Shown here: piece by piece, positions 18,286 to 29,044 of the stretch | Layout: each line of letters opens with the position of its first letter | How positions within the stretch are numbered: position 1 is the stretch's first letter | Source of the DNA: Pseudoalteromonas luteoviolacea H33-S | GTDB taxonomy: Bacteria; Pseudomonadota; Gammaproteobacteria; Enterobacterales; Alteromonadaceae | Assembly: GCF_001625695.1 (NCBI RefSeq) | Contig: NZ_AUXY01000067.1 | Span: 1 to 35,990 of the forward strand | DNA: 35,990 nt | Direction: 5' to 3' | The notes under the pieces: generated by a model | Seen by the model: only the letters and a program-made list of their open reading frames with translations | Database searches by the model: none | Told to the model about the DNA's origin: nothing | Made by a program: the position numbers and the translations under genes

Positions 18286-21200
18286 ATGAAACCAACAGTA
18301 AACCAAGTGTTTGGCGTTTGCCTGCTGAGTGCGACACTGCAAGGGTGTGGCGGGGGCGCTGAAACGAACACTGATACCAGCCAAATCTCACCAGAAGTTC
18401 CCGTCTCTGATTGGCAACTCGTATGGAGTGATGAGTTCGATACAGACACCATTGATGCCAATAAATGGCTGCATGAAGTGAATTGTGCAGGTGGCGGTAA
18501 CAATGAGCAACAATGCTATACAGACAGTAATGACAACTCTTATATTGATAATGGCGTACTCCATATTGTCGCTTTACCGGCGGCAGAGGGGGAGCAAAAA
18601 CCCTATACGTCAGCAAGGTTAAGTTCTAAAAACAAAGCAGATTTCAAGTATGGACGTTTTGAAGTGCGGGCGAAATTACCATCTGGCCAAGGAAGTTGGC
18701 CAGCATTTTGGCTGTTACCCACAGATGAGGCATACGGTGGATGGCCAAAGTCCGGTGAAATTGATGTGGTTGAGTCGGTAAATCTAAAAGCAAAACGAGA
18801 AGATGGGACCTTAGAGCGACATGTATATGGCACTTTACATTATGGTAAAGACTGGCCAGACAACGAATCAAGTGGCAAAGAATACTTATTACCAGATGAT
18901 ATGAACCCCGCGGATGACTTTCACACTTATGCCATTGAGTGGCAAGAAGGGGAAATTCGTTGGTATGTGGATGGCTACCTATACCAAACTCAGCGCCGTT
19001 CGCAAGCGCTTTATAATGGTAATGGTGATGCAGTAGGGCTAGTTTATCGCGGATGGTTCACAGAGTACTTTGGACAAGATTCTGGCGAGTTAGAAACACA
19101 TTGGGACAACGCGCCGTATGACCAAGCATTCCATATGCTACTCAATCTTGCAGTTGGGGGAGACTGGCCTGAGAGCGTCAATGAGTTAGGCGTAGATGCC
19201 TCTGCTTTTGCCAACGGTCAGCATTTTGAGATCGATTATGTGCGTGTGTATCAATGCCAAATTAACCCAGAGACGGGTAAAGGGTGTGACACAGTACGCG
19301 GTGGCTTTGATAGTTTAGAGGATGCATTAGTGGAGGGCAAAGCACCCACGCCAATTCCGCCTTCTTCCGGCATCGCCCAGGACCTAGATATATTTACCGG
19401 TACACCCAATCCGAACTGGCCAGCTTGGGACTGCTGTGGCGGGTCAACACCAGCCTTAGTCGATGACGCTGAAAAAGGCGCTGTGTATGAATTTGTGGTT
19501 GGAGAAAGCCCAACCGTGAATGGGTTTATTTCTCGCGAGGATTTTATTACTGATCCTGAGGGTGAAGCCACGCCTTTTGATGCAAGCCCGCTTATAAGTA
19601 GCGGTACGCTGAGTTTTGAAATGAAGGTAGTGAGTTTACCAAGTTCCACTGACACCCCCTGGCTTTTAAAAGTTGAAAGCGTTGATGCATCAACGGTAGC
19701 CGAAGTTGCCTTGACCACCAGTGTTGAAGGTCAAGCACCGGCACTTGGACAGTGGCAAACGTACACATTTCCTTTGCAAGCTTTGGTAGATAGCGGGCTT
19801 ACTCCGAATGCAATCGATGCTGTGATGATATTCCCAACGTGGGGCAGTGGCGAGGGCGCGGTATATCAAGTTACCAACATGCGCATTGCTGGCGATGGCG
19901 TATCTGCGCCTCAACCATTTGTCGTTTTTGAAGAGTCGATTAATCCAGATTGGCCATTATGGGACTGCTGTGGAGGCACAACACCACAAATTGTTGAAGA
20001 CGATGCCCAGCACGGCAATGTTGCTGAGTTCTCTGTGGGGAGTGAACCAACTGTCTTAGGTTTTATATCACGCACTGACAATACCTCCGAAGCAGGGGGA
20101 TCACCAGCACCGTTTGACGCCTCACCGATGTTTGACAATGGCATGCTTCAATTTGAAATGAAAGTCGTTAATGCGCCAGCGAACGCCGAATCGGTTTGGA
20201 AGTTAAAATTAGAGAGCAACAATGCTGAAACCGCTGCAGAGCTCGACCTCAACAGTAGCATTGAGGGTTTAGCACCGGTTACAGGGAAATGGCAAACCTA
20301 TACATTTAAGATCTCTGATTTAGCCAGCGCAGGGCTGGATGTGAGTGCCATTGACGTGGTGATGATTTTCCCAGAATGGGGCACGGGTGAAGGCGCACTT
20401 TATCGCGTCGATAATGTGAAATTCTATCAACCAATGGATGCGCCAACATTCGAAGGGCATGTGCTATTTCAAGATGATGTGCTGTCACAGTGGTCACTAT
20501 GGGACTGTTGCGGTGGGTCGACACCTGAAATCGTTAATGATGATGCACAACATGGCATGACGGCTGAATATACCATCGGTGGCGAACCGACAGTGGTTGG
20601 TTTATTTGCAGACGATGGTGTTTATCTCGATAGCAGTGAGTTTTTGCAATCGGGGGTCATTCAATTTGAGATGAAAGTGGTGAATGCGCCCGCCAACGCA
20701 GAGTCTGTTTGGAAGTTCAAGATTGAATCTATGGATGCGACCACCGCGGTTGAGCTGGACTTGGCAGCAAGTCAAGAAGGTAAAGCACCAGCCGTTGGTC
20801 AATGGCAAACCTATACTTATTCCCTGCAAAGTTTATTAGAAGCAGGGTTAGATGTGACAGCGATTGATGTTGTGATGGTCTTTCCCGCTTGGGGAACTGG
20901 TGAAGGGGCTGTATTTAGGCTAGATAACGTGCTTATCTACAATCCAAGTTCAGTGCCTCAAGCTCAGTCTCTTACGCTTTTTAAAGATGGACAAAACAGT
21001 AGCTGGCCAATTTGGGATTGTTGTGGCGGCTCTATCCCTACAGAGCAGCAAGACGATGCAGAGCATGGTATGACAGCTGAATTCTCAATTGGCGCCGAGC
21101 CGACGGTGATGGGATTTTTGGCAAATGCTGGTGCACATTTTGATGCAAGTGCTTTGCTAGCAGAGGGAGTTGTTCGTTTTGATATGAAAGTGGTCAACGC

Positions 21201-21462
21201 CCCTAATGACGCCGGTAGTACTTGGAAATTCAAAATTGAATCACTCGATGCGCAAACAGCTGTTGAGCTCGATTTGAGTGCGAGCATTGAAGCTCAAGCG
21301 CCAGTTACAGGGCAGTGGCAAACCTATACCTACTCTTTACAGTCGTTGGCTGACGCAGGCTTAGATTTATCAAAAATCAATGTGGTGATGGTGTTCCCTG
21401 CATGGGGTACTGGCGAAGGTGCGGTTTACAGAGTTGATAACGCAGAAATCACGGTGCCGTAA
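18286..21462 (+). CDS. GH16 beta-glucanase (laminarinase-like) lipoprotein with four C-terminal repeat domains
   Basis: 1058 residues from the ATG at 18286 (RBS GGAAGTG); the GTG at 18262 would put eight residues before the signal. The lipobox is L-Q-G-C21. The GH16 domain covers about 42-330, with the catalytic E-x-D-x-x-E motif at E158-I-D160-V-V-E163 (SGEIDVVES). Four repeats of about 170-180 residues follow, each starting with a WPxWDCCGG-like motif (W at 381, 559, 739, 910) and each containing FEMKVV or FDMKVV and GQWQTYT strands. They look like beta-sandwich carbohydrate-binding modules related to the C-terminal domain of ExoP-type GH3 enzymes. The enzyme should be on the cell surface or in the periplasm, cutting beta-1,3(-1,4)-glucan for the downstream receptor and transporter. 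Confidence 0.93.
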   Translation: MKPTVNQVFGVCLLSATLQGCGGGAETNTDTSQISPEVPVSDWQLVWSDEFDTDTIDANKWLHEVNCAGGGNNEQQCYTDSNDNSYIDNGVLHIVALPAAEGEQKPYTSARLSSKNKADFKYGRFEVRAKLPSGQGSWPAFWLLPTDEAYGGWPKSGEIDVVESVNLKAKREDGTLERHVYGTLHYGKDWPDNESSGKEYLLPDDMNPADDFHTYAIEWQEGEIRWYVDGYLYQTQRRSQALYNGNGDAVGLVYRGWFTEYFGQDSGELETHWDNAPYDQAFHMLLNLAVGGDWPESVNELGVDASAFANGQHFEIDYVRVYQCQINPETGKGCDTVRGGFDSLEDALVEGKAPTPIPPSSGIAQDLDIFTGTPNPNWPAWDCCGGSTPALVDDAEKGAVYEFVVGESPTVNGFISREDFITDPEGEATPFDASPLISSGTLSFEMKVVSLPSSTDTPWLLKVESVDASTVAEVALTTSVEGQAPALGQWQTYTFPLQALVDSGLTPNAIDAVMIFPTWGSGEGAVYQVTNMRIAGDGVSAPQPFVVFEESINPDWPLWDCCGGTTPQIVEDDAQHGNVAEFSVGSEPTVLGFISRTDNTSEAGGSPAPFDASPMFDNGMLQFEMKVVNAPANAESVWKLKLESNNAETAAELDLNSSIEGLAPVTGKWQTYTFKISDLASAGLDVSAIDVVMIFPEWGTGEGALYRVDNVKFYQPMDAPTFEGHVLFQDDVLSQWSLWDCCGGSTPEIVNDDAQHGMTAEYTIGGEPTVVGLFADDGVYLDSSEFLQSGVIQFEMKVVNAPANAESVWKFKIESMDATTAVELDLAASQEGKAPAVGQWQTYTYSLQSLLEAGLDVTAIDVVMVFPAWGTGEGAVFRLDNVLIYNPSSVPQAQSLTLFKDGQNSSWPIWDCCGGSIPTEQQDDAEHGMTAEFSIGAEPTVMGFLANAGAHFDASALLAEGVVRFDMKVVNAPNDAGSTWKFKIESLDAQTAVELDLSASIEAQAPVTGQWQTYTYSLQSLADAGLDLSKINVVMVFPAWGTGEGAVYRVDNAEITVP
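19381..21459 (+). repeat. Four in-frame repeat modules coding WDCCGG domains
   Basis: The modules span roughly 19381-19890, 19914-20430, 20452-20940 and 20965-21459. The codons for the WDCCGG motif start at 19426, 19960, 20500 and 21013. Protein similarity is high between modules 2, 3 and 4 (VVNAPANAESVWK in 2 and 3). Module 1 is the most diverged. DNA identity is lower than protein identity, so the duplications are not recent. Confidence 0.85.
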
Positions 21463-21521
21463 CGCGGCAAATACAAGGGGGTAAATTTACCCCCAGAACA
21501 GAGAATTTATGTAGGTTAGTT

Positions 21522-24488
21522 ATGAAACAAGTTCAATTTGTATCTTCGCGCGTGGCTTTGTGTGTGTCATTAGCTCTATCAGGGCAGGTATATGGTGAAG
21601 AACAATCAGCAACAAATTTAACGACAGATGCGCAAAATACAGAAATAGAAGTCATTGAGATCCGTGGGATCAAGGGCAGTTTGACCCGTGCTATGAATCT
21701 AAAAAGAAGTGCATCAGGGGTTGTGGATGCGATTTCAGCAGAGGAAATGGGTAAATTTCCAGACACAAACTTGGCTGAATCTCTACAGCGCATTACTGGT
21801 GTTGCGGTTAGTCGAAGTAATGGTGAAGGCTCCCAGATCACAGTCAGAGGCTTTGGTCCGGATTTCAATTTAATTACATTAAATGGTCGACAAATGCCTG
21901 GTACAGGTAACTCAAGATCTTACAGCCTTGAGAATTTATCTGCTGATGGTGTAATGGCATTAGAGGTATTTAAAACAGCACGAGCGGAAAACCCAAGTGG
22001 TGGCCTAGGCGCCACAGTTAACATTGTGACTAGAAAACCGCTGGCAAGTCCCGGTGAGCGCTATACCTTTTCGGCAAAAGCGATTCATGATTCGTCAAAC
22101 GTCGAAAATGACGATGTCACGCCTGAATTATCAGCGCTTTATTCCAACACCTTTATTGACGATACATTTGGTGTGTCGTTCTCTCTTACACATCATGAAA
22201 GAGATTTTCAAAAGCAACAGGCGCATATTCAGGGCTGGCAAGCCAATGTCGATTTGCCCGGTAATATCGATGACAGCAAGGTGATTGATCCTAGGCCATT
22301 AGATAAAGATGGGAATCGAGTAGGAGATCACTTTTTTCCTCGTGACATGAACTATGGCATTGAAGATTTAGAAAGGGACAGAACCAATGGCCATATTGTG
22401 TTTCAGTATGCGCCCACTGATGACCTAGTGTTCTCAGTAGACTATACCCATACCAAAGCCGTGACAGGCAAAAATGGCATAGGTTGGGGGATGTGGAATG
22501 AATATGGCGGCAATATCAATGCCTATGAGTTAGATGAAAATGGCACAGCGGTTTTTGCCGATATTAGCGGCAATGACGGCTCTTTTACCGCATCACGCTC
22601 AACAACCGAAGTCATTGAAAAGTCCGCAGGTATCAATATCGACTGGCAAATTAATGACGTATGGCATATCGCCGTGGATTATCATGACTCATCAAGTGAA
22701 ACTGATAACGGTATTGATAAAGGCATCGGTAGTGAAGGTTCTTTGGTGTTGGGTTCAGATCAGTTACGCACTAAAAACTATGATTATCGCACCGGTGATA
22801 TTCCACATGCGCAAATACATTGGCTGAATGGCTCCACAACACTGCTTGAAAGTGAAATTGACTCGCACTTTAGCCAGTTTGTTCACTCACCTGGAAAGGC
22901 TGAAGTTCAACAGTTGCAAATAGATGCAACATGGGAAAATGACCGCTTTGACATTCCACTGATTGATGTCAAATTTGGTGTTGCTATGACGGACCAAACG
23001 ATGGGCGGCTCTAACGCTTGGAGTGGTCTAATTGGCGGTTTTTTGTTTAATCCGGCGTGGCCACAAATGTTCCCTGACAGCATGTTTATCAGAAACAATA
23101 CCAATGGGTTTTTAGATGCATTTGCCAGTGGCGGTGCAAATTTGAGCCCGAATTATTACTATACCTTTGACTTTGATGAGGTAGTAGCACGCTCTGAAGC
23201 ATTCCTCACCAATGAGGTGCTCGGCGGTGACGATTATTTTGCCACCACGGCTTACCATGATATGGGGACTTTTTCTCGAGGCTCTGTTCAAGAAGAGACA
23301 ATGAGCTTTTATGTTCAGAGTGCTTGGGAATTTGAAGTCGCCTCATTCCCAGTTGCTTTGAATATCGGGGTTCGATATGAAGAAACCGATGTAACCAGTG
23401 TTGATGAACAACAAATTCCGATTTCGGTTTGGTGGCTAGGTGGCAGTGAGTGGCACACACAATATCTCCCAGAGGATAATACTTATACTTCTGAAGGACA
23501 GCATGATGTGCTGCTGCCAATGCTTGATGTGAAAGTGGATATCACCGATGAGTTGGTAGGCCGAGTCTCTTGGGGTAAAACCATTACACGTGCACCACTG
23601 GGTGATTTGGCGGGGGGACGCGTGCTCTCTGGAAGCCCTAAAATAGGTTCACGTAACGGCAATGAAGGTAATACAAATTTAGAGCCATTTGAGTCTACAA
23701 ATTTAGATTTAAGCCTTGAATATTATTACGATGAAAGCAGTTACGCAGCAATCGGTTACTTTAAAAAGTCAGTTAAAAACTTCATTGGAAGTCGGGTTAA
23801 TGAAACAACTATTGATGGATTTAAAGATATTTATCAAGGTCCGAGATGGAATCAAGCGGTTGCCGATATTGAAGCGCGCGGTGAGCAAGCAACCAGTGAT
23901 GCTATTTTTCTGCAAATGCAGGCTAATGGCGCGACGCTTAACTCGCAAGGTTACATTGAACCTGCTGACGATGATCCATCATTAGTTTGGCAAATAACCC
24001 AACCATTTAATGCCACAGATACTAAAAAGGTCGATGGATTTGAAGTGGCCTTTCAGCATGTGTTTGGTGAAAGTGGCTTTGGCATCGGACTAAACGCAAC
24101 GTTTGTCGATGGCGACGTGGAATTTGATGTAAACAGTTTAGATCAGCAAACACCGCTAACGGGGTTAAGTGATTCTGCAAATGCACAAGTCTTTTATGAG
24201 AAAGATGGACTGTCTATTAAGTTGACTTACGCGTGGCGTGATGAGTATTTGATAGGCGTTGGTCAAGATCAAGGTTCTGCTGACAATCCGCCGCAGTTTG
24301 CCAAGGCGTATGCCCAGTTAGATGCCAGCGTAAATTACGACCTTGATGAACGCTGGACGGTCTTTTTTGAGGGCATAAATCTCAACGATGAAACCGAACA
24401 AGGTTTTGGACGATTTGAACGACAGTTCTTATTCGCAAGGCAGTACGGCCCGAGGTATACCTTGGGTGTGAGATACAGCTTTCAGTAA
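21522..24488 (+). CDS. TonB-dependent receptor
   Basis: 988 residues. The signal peptide ends near VYG-EEQ. A TonB-box-like segment IEVIEIRG is followed by the plug domain with KRSASGVVDAISAEEMGKFP, DTNLAESLQRITGV and GSQITVRGFGP. The long beta-barrel ends in YTLGVRYSFQ, with the aromatic second from the end. This pattern belongs to the TonB-Xanth-Caul group of receptors, often used for oligosaccharides in Alteromonadales. It begins 59 bases after the GH16 gene, and its position between glucanase and sugar transporter points to glucan oligosaccharide import across the outer membrane. Confidence 0.94.
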   Translation: MKQVQFVSSRVALCVSLALSGQVYGEEQSATNLTTDAQNTEIEVIEIRGIKGSLTRAMNLKRSASGVVDAISAEEMGKFPDTNLAESLQRITGVAVSRSNGEGSQITVRGFGPDFNLITLNGRQMPGTGNSRSYSLENLSADGVMALEVFKTARAENPSGGLGATVNIVTRKPLASPGERYTFSAKAIHDSSNVENDDVTPELSALYSNTFIDDTFGVSFSLTHHERDFQKQQAHIQGWQANVDLPGNIDDSKVIDPRPLDKDGNRVGDHFFPRDMNYGIEDLERDRTNGHIVFQYAPTDDLVFSVDYTHTKAVTGKNGIGWGMWNEYGGNINAYELDENGTAVFADISGNDGSFTASRSTTEVIEKSAGINIDWQINDVWHIAVDYHDSSSETDNGIDKGIGSEGSLVLGSDQLRTKNYDYRTGDIPHAQIHWLNGSTTLLESEIDSHFSQFVHSPGKAEVQQLQIDATWENDRFDIPLIDVKFGVAMTDQTMGGSNAWSGLIGGFLFNPAWPQMFPDSMFIRNNTNGFLDAFASGGANLSPNYYYTFDFDEVVARSEAFLTNEVLGGDDYFATTAYHDMGTFSRGSVQEETMSFYVQSAWEFEVASFPVALNIGVRYEETDVTSVDEQQIPISVWWLGGSEWHTQYLPEDNTYTSEGQHDVLLPMLDVKVDITDELVGRVSWGKTITRAPLGDLAGGRVLSGSPKIGSRNGNEGNTNLEPFESTNLDLSLEYYYDESSYAAIGYFKKSVKNFIGSRVNETTIDGFKDIYQGPRWNQAVADIEARGEQATSDAIFLQMQANGATLNSQGYIEPADDDPSLVWQITQPFNATDTKKVDGFEVAFQHVFGESGFGIGLNATFVDGDVEFDVNSLDQQTPLTGLSDSANAQVFYEKDGLSIKLTYAWRDEYLIGVGQDQGSADNPPQFAKAYAQLDASVNYDLDERWTVFFEGINLNDETEQGFGRFERQFLFARQYGPRYTLGVRYSFQ

Positions 24489-24581
24489 ATCTAATCACTT
24501 ACTTATCTCTTAGTTATTTTTAAGTATTGAGCATGCAGCAGACGTTGTTGCATTGGCTCGATGCTGGTTGGAGTTTTTATT

Positions 24582-25838
24582 ATGGCAACCGAGTTTGCTT
24601 CAAAAGCTGCGCAAGTGCAATCATCCGAATACCCTAAAAACATTGGATTTGCACTTTGTGCGCTCACCAGTTTATTTTTCATGTGGGGGTTTATTACCTG
24701 CCTGAATGATATTTTAATTCCCTACCTAAAAGGGGCATTTCAACTTAGCTACACGCAAGCGATGCTTGTGCAATTTTGTTTTTTTGGCGCGTACGTCATT
24801 GTTTCGATCCCCGCAGGAAATCTAGTCAGTAAAATTGGCTTTCAAAAAGGAATTGTACTTGGCTTATTCATAGCCGCTTTGGGCTGTGTGATGTTTGTAC
24901 CAGCAGCCGTTGTTGGATTATACGAAGTATTTTTACTTGCGTTGTTTGTACTGGCCTCAGGGATCACCGTATTACAAGTGTCTGCGAACCCTTATGTAAG
25001 CGCACTGGGTAAACCAGAAACCGCACCTTCAAGGTTAACGTTGACACAGGCTTTCAATTCACTGGGTACCACTATTGCACCATTTTTTGGTGCATATTTG
25101 CTGTTTTCTACAGGGCAAGATTCGGTATCGAGTGGTGCTGAAGCGGTACAAGCACCATACTTATTGCTTGCAGGTGTATTGGGGGTATTGGCGATTGTCT
25201 TTGCTGCACTTAAGTTACCAAAATTGGTCGAATCACAAGATGAGCTCCCTAAAAGCACCAGACCACTGACTGATCATCCACACTTGATTTTAGGCGCTGT
25301 TGGCATCTTTTTATATGTGGGTGCAGAAGTGTCGATTGGCAGTTTTCTAGTAAGCTTTTTACATCAACCCAGCATTGCAGGCTTGAATGAAGCAGAAGCT
25401 GCCAAGCTCATTGCATACTATTGGGGCGGAGCAATGATCGGGCGATTTATTGGGGCTGCGGTGATGCAAAAAATTGCAGGTGGAAAGGTACTGGCGTTTA
25501 ATGCTGTTGTTTCAATGTGCCTGATTGTATTTGCAGTTAATCAAACCGGCGCACTTGCGATGTGGGCGATGCTCGCGGTTGGTTTATTCAATTCTATTAT
25601 GTTTCCGACGATTTTCAGTTTAGCAATTTCGGGCTTAGGCCAAGACGCAAGTCGTGGCTCAGGCTTATTGTGCTTGGCGATTGTCGGTGGTGCGATAATC
25701 CCTATTTTACAAGGATTGCTTGCCGACAATATCGGGCTACAGGGCTCATTCTTTTTGCCCGCTGCTTGTTATATCTTCATTGCTTATTTTGGACTTTGGG
25801 GGTGCCATATAAAATCGACAAAGGAGACTGCACAATGA
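24582..25838 (+). CDS. MFS sugar transporter of the GluP/FucP type
   Basis: 418 residues from the ATG at 24582 (GGAG eight bases upstream); an in-frame ATG at 24561 lacks a ribosome site. The sequence is hydrophobic with about twelve helices. [20 protein letters not shown] near the start and [19 protein letters not shown] are signatures of the glucose/galactose (GluP) and fucose (FucP) permeases. It should import a monosaccharide, probably glucose, by proton or sodium symport at the inner membrane. Its stop overlaps the start of the GH3 gene by four bases (ATGA), so the two are translationally coupled. Confidence 0.92.
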   Translation: MATEFASKAAQVQSSEYPKNIGFALCALTSLFFMWGFITCLNDILIPYLKGAFQLSYTQAMLVQFCFFGAYVIVSIPAGNLVSKIGFQKGIVLGLFIAALGCVMFVPAAVVGLYEVFLLALFVLASGITVLQVSANPYVSALGKPETAPSRLTLTQAFNSLGTTIAPFFGAYLLFSTGQDSVSSGAEAVQAPYLLLAGVLGVLAIVFAALKLPKLVESQDELPKSTRPLTDHPHLILGAVGIFLYVGAEVSIGSFLVSFLHQPSIAGLNEAEAAKLIAYYWGGAMIGRFIGAAVMQKIAGGKVLAFNAVVSMCLIVFAVNQTGALAMWAMLAVGLFNSIMFPTIFSLAISGLGQDASRGSGLLCLAIVGGAIIPILQGLLADNIGLQGSFFLPAACYIFIAYFGLWGCHIKSTKETAQ

Positions 25839-28384
25839 ACAACTTAAAACGAACCTCTTTATTTTGTGTATGTATGGTGAGTTTGCTCAGTGCGTGCGAG
25901 CAGTCAAAACGATTAGAGACAACAGCTGATAAAGACCAAGATCCAACTATTTGGCCAAATATTGTGTCTGAAATCGAAAAATCTGAAGAGGTTGAATCTC
26001 AAGTTAAAGCGCTTTTGGCTGAGATGACCATTGAGCAGAAAGTCGCGCAAATGATCCAACCAGAAATACGCGATATCACGGTTGAAGATATGCGCAAATA
26101 TGGCTTCGGATCTTATTTAAATGGTGGTGGAGCTTTTCCAAATGGCGACAAACATGCGTCAGTGCCGGATTGGGTGGCATTGGCTGAATCTATGTATCAA
26201 GCATCTATTGATGCGTCTATGGATGGATCGACGATCCCGACGATGTGGGGCACCGATGCGGTTCACGGTCATAACAATGTGATTGGCGCGACTTTATTCC
26301 CTCATAATATTGGTCTGGGTGCTGCAAACGACCCTGCATTGATAGAAAAAATCGCTCAAGTTACCGCAAAAGAAGTGCTGGCTACGGGTATTGATTGGAT
26401 CTTTGCTCCCACGGTTGCCACTGTAAGAGACGACCGGTGGGGAAGAACGTACGAAGGGTATTCAGAAGACCCAGAAATAGTCGGGGACTACGCCTATGCC
26501 ATTGTTAAAGGGCTTCAAGGTGACGGGAACTCAAATACCGTATTCAAAGAGCAGCATGTGATCAGCACAGTCAAACATTTTGTTGGCGACGGTGGGACTC
26601 TCAAGGGAGATGATCAAGGGAACAACGTTGCTAACGAAGAGACACTATTTAAAGTTCATGCACAAGGCTACGTAGGCGGCTTAAAAGCAGGTTCTCAGTC
26701 TGTAATGGCATCCTTTAATAGCTGGCATGGCGACAAGATACATGGCAATAAATACTTGCTGACAACAGTGCTGAAAGACCAAATGGGCTTTGATGGCTTT
26801 GTTGTTGGAGATTGGAATGGCCATGGTCAGATCCAAGGATGCACCAATGATAATTGTCCGCAAGCAATCAATGCGGGATTAGACATGTTTATGGCACCAA
26901 CGCAAAGTTGGAAGGCATTGTTTTACAATACGGTCAGTCAAGTGGAAGACGGCACTATACCACTTAGTCGTGTGAATGATGCGGTGAGTCGTATTTTAAG
27001 AGTAAAAATACGTGCGGGTCTGTTCAATAAGCCAGGTCCTGCGCAGCGGCTTTATGCTGGTGACAGCAAAATAATGGGTAGTGACCAACATCGAGCCCTT
27101 GCCAGAGAAGCCGTCAGAAAATCACTTGTGCTGCTCAAGAACAAAGCGGGGATCTTACCTTTATCTCCTAAACAAAACATTTTAATTGCTGGAGATGGCG
27201 CAGATAACATAGGTAAACAGTCAGGTGGGTGGACCATTACTTGGCAAGGAACCAATAACGCCAATGCTGACTTTCCTGGTGGTACCTCGATTTATGAAGG
27301 TATCAAACAACAAGTCTTGAAAGCGGGTGGTGATATTACATTAAGCCCTGATGGTTCGTACGATAAAGGTAATAAGCCCGACGTCGCAATTGTTGTATTT
27401 GGAGAGGAGCCTTACGCAGAGGGACAAGGGGATAGACCGCATTTGGCGTATCAATACGGCACTAACAAGGACTTGACGTTATTAAAGTCATTAAAAGCGC
27501 AAGGTATCCCAGTAGTATCACTTTTCATCAGTGGTCGTCCGATGTGGATGAATGCTGAGCTAAACGCCAGCGATGCTTTTGTGGCACTTTGGCTACCGGG
27601 CTCTGAAGGCGGTGGTGTGGCTGATGTGCTACTAAAAGATAAAAATGACAGTATTCAATATGACTTTAAAGGTAAGCTGTCGTTTTCGTGGCCGAATTCA
27701 CCGACGCAACACGTTAATCGTTTTGACGGACAAACCCCCTTATTTGAATATGGCTTTGGATTGGATTACGAAACAAAGGATACTTTGCAAGACAGCTTGA
27801 GCGAGTATTTTGATATTAGTGCCAGCGTCAATGAAGTCGAGTTGTTATACGATGGTCAGCCTAAAAAGCCATGGGCGCTATATCTCACTGAAAGTAATGA
27901 TAGAAAGCCTATCCGTTCTAATAGTGAGCAGCTCAATGGCGTAGACTACAGAACGATTGACCGTTTTGTACAGGAAGACAGCCTGCAATTATCTTTTAGT
28001 GATGAAAAAATTGCTGGTATTCAATTGTTGAGCAAACATGGTTTCCCTGAAGATCTCAGCGCGTATGTTAACTCGAGTGCGTACTTAACATTTGATATCT
28101 CTTTAAAATCAGGCTCGATTTCAAAAGCCTACATAGGAATGAATTGTCAGGAGGAGAACAATTGCAGCTCACAAGTGAAAATACCAGATGAGAAATTGAG
28201 CGCGCTCACAAGTGATTGGCAGCAGCTAGCCGTGCCTTTGACTTGCTTTGCAAGCCTTGGCGCTGAGTTATCTCAAACAATGTCGCCATTTAAACTCTCG
28301 CTTGCTGGAAACGCAGAAGTAGGGTTGAGTAAAATAGCGCTTAGGGCATCAACATCAGAAGCTTCAATCGTTGAATGTAACTAG
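25835..28384 (+). CDS. GH3 exo-beta-glucosidase lipoprotein (ExoP-like)
   Basis: 849 residues from the ATG at 25835, with a strong AAAGGAG upstream and an ATGA overlap with the transporter stop. The lipobox is L-S-A-C21. The N-terminal GH3 domain contains KHFVGDGGT and the nucleophile region [13 protein letters not shown] (D326). The second domain carries [13 protein letters not shown] and the GQGDRPHL segment. The last 150 residues resemble the galactose-binding-like C-terminal domain of ExoP. It should release glucose from beta-1,3- or beta-1,4-gluco-oligosaccharides in the periplasm. It is the last gene of the glucan operon before a terminator. Confidence 0.94.
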   Translation: MNNLKRTSLFCVCMVSLLSACEQSKRLETTADKDQDPTIWPNIVSEIEKSEEVESQVKALLAEMTIEQKVAQMIQPEIRDITVEDMRKYGFGSYLNGGGAFPNGDKHASVPDWVALAESMYQASIDASMDGSTIPTMWGTDAVHGHNNVIGATLFPHNIGLGAANDPALIEKIAQVTAKEVLATGIDWIFAPTVATVRDDRWGRTYEGYSEDPEIVGDYAYAIVKGLQGDGNSNTVFKEQHVISTVKHFVGDGGTLKGDDQGNNVANEETLFKVHAQGYVGGLKAGSQSVMASFNSWHGDKIHGNKYLLTTVLKDQMGFDGFVVGDWNGHGQIQGCTNDNCPQAINAGLDMFMAPTQSWKALFYNTVSQVEDGTIPLSRVNDAVSRILRVKIRAGLFNKPGPAQRLYAGDSKIMGSDQHRALAREAVRKSLVLLKNKAGILPLSPKQNILIAGDGADNIGKQSGGWTITWQGTNNANADFPGGTSIYEGIKQQVLKAGGDITLSPDGSYDKGNKPDVAIVVFGEEPYAEGQGDRPHLAYQYGTNKDLTLLKSLKAQGIPVVSLFISGRPMWMNAELNASDAFVALWLPGSEGGGVADVLLKDKNDSIQYDFKGKLSFSWPNSPTQHVNRFDGQTPLFEYGFGLDYETKDTLQDSLSEYFDISASVNEVELLYDGQPKKPWALYLTESNDRKPIRSNSEQLNGVDYRTIDRFVQEDSLQLSFSDEKIAGIQLLSKHGFPEDLSAYVNSSAYLTFDISLKSGSISKAYIGMNCQEENNCSSQVKIPDEKLSALTSDWQQLAVPLTCFASLGAELSQTMSPFKLSLAGNAEVGLSKIALRASTSEASIVECN

Positions 28385-28400
28385 AGTAAGCTTGACTAAG

Positions 28401-28428
28401 GCCCGCAAATAGCGGGCTTTTTATTTTT
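28401..28428 (+). terminator. Rho-independent terminator of the glucan operon
   Basis: GCCCGC pairs with GCGGGC around AAATA and is followed by TTTTTATTTTT. It starts 17 bases after the GH3 stop. Confidence 0.93.
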
Positions 28429-28542
28429 AAGACCGGTCATAATTTGTACTTAATGAGTGTGTGTTTTTTATTGTTCGTCATTAAGCCTTAAGTCATGGCT
28501 TTGTCTTCACAATGCTGATGTTTTTTCGATAAGAATTTATCA

Positions 28543-28860
28543 GTGGATTATAAACAGGTATTTAGCTTTCAACATTTTTTTCATCTAGTTTTGCTCGTAT
28601 TAAGCGTTTGGGGGACGTTACAAACGATACTGGTCAGCTTAATGATAGAGCGGTTCTATAGGTGCTCATATGACTGTGATTTTTATCTGCCGCAACAAAT
28701 CGTGTTTGCGATGGCAATGGTATGCTTCCTGTCTCTCATATCTTCATTCATTTGCGCGTTTATTTCAGCATTTAAGACTCAGCAGCCCATTGCATATAAA
28801 GTACTGTTTTTAAGTTTTTTAGCATTGCTTTGCCAAGTGTATTACATCGCAAGTTTATAG
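28543..28860 (+). CDS. Small membrane protein of unknown function
   Basis: 105 residues from a GTG start. Three hydrophobic helices are seen: around FHLVLLVLSVWGTLQTILVS, around VFAMAMVCFLSLISSFICAF, and around KVLFLSFLALLCQVYYI. A loop with two Cys (RCSYDCDFYLPQQ) lies between the first two. No family is recognised and the RBS is weak (AAGAA). The clear membrane pattern favours a real gene. It sits between the glucan terminator and the chemoreceptor. Confidence 0.55.
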   Translation: MDYKQVFSFQHFFHLVLLVLSVWGTLQTILVSLMIERFYRCSYDCDFYLPQQIVFAMAMVCFLSLISSFICAFISAFKTQQPIAYKVLFLSFLALLCQVYYIASL

Positions 28861-29044
28861 TATTGAATGCGTCGCTAAATTCGCTCGTCACACAATGATC
28901 GTTTTCGATTATGTGACAAAGTGGTTTGAACAGTCATTTTGAACCGAGACTTTAGTGGATCAGTTCCGTTTTTACATTGTAATTTCACATAGTTAGTCAA
29001 TACTCAAATATCAAGGTAACTAGGCAAAGCCTAAGGAAAATTTG

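Noticed and set aside
25562..25834. N-terminal extension of the GH3 reading frame by 91 codons
   Set aside because: It overlaps the transporter gene in another frame. The lipoprotein signal and a strong RBS set the start at 25835.
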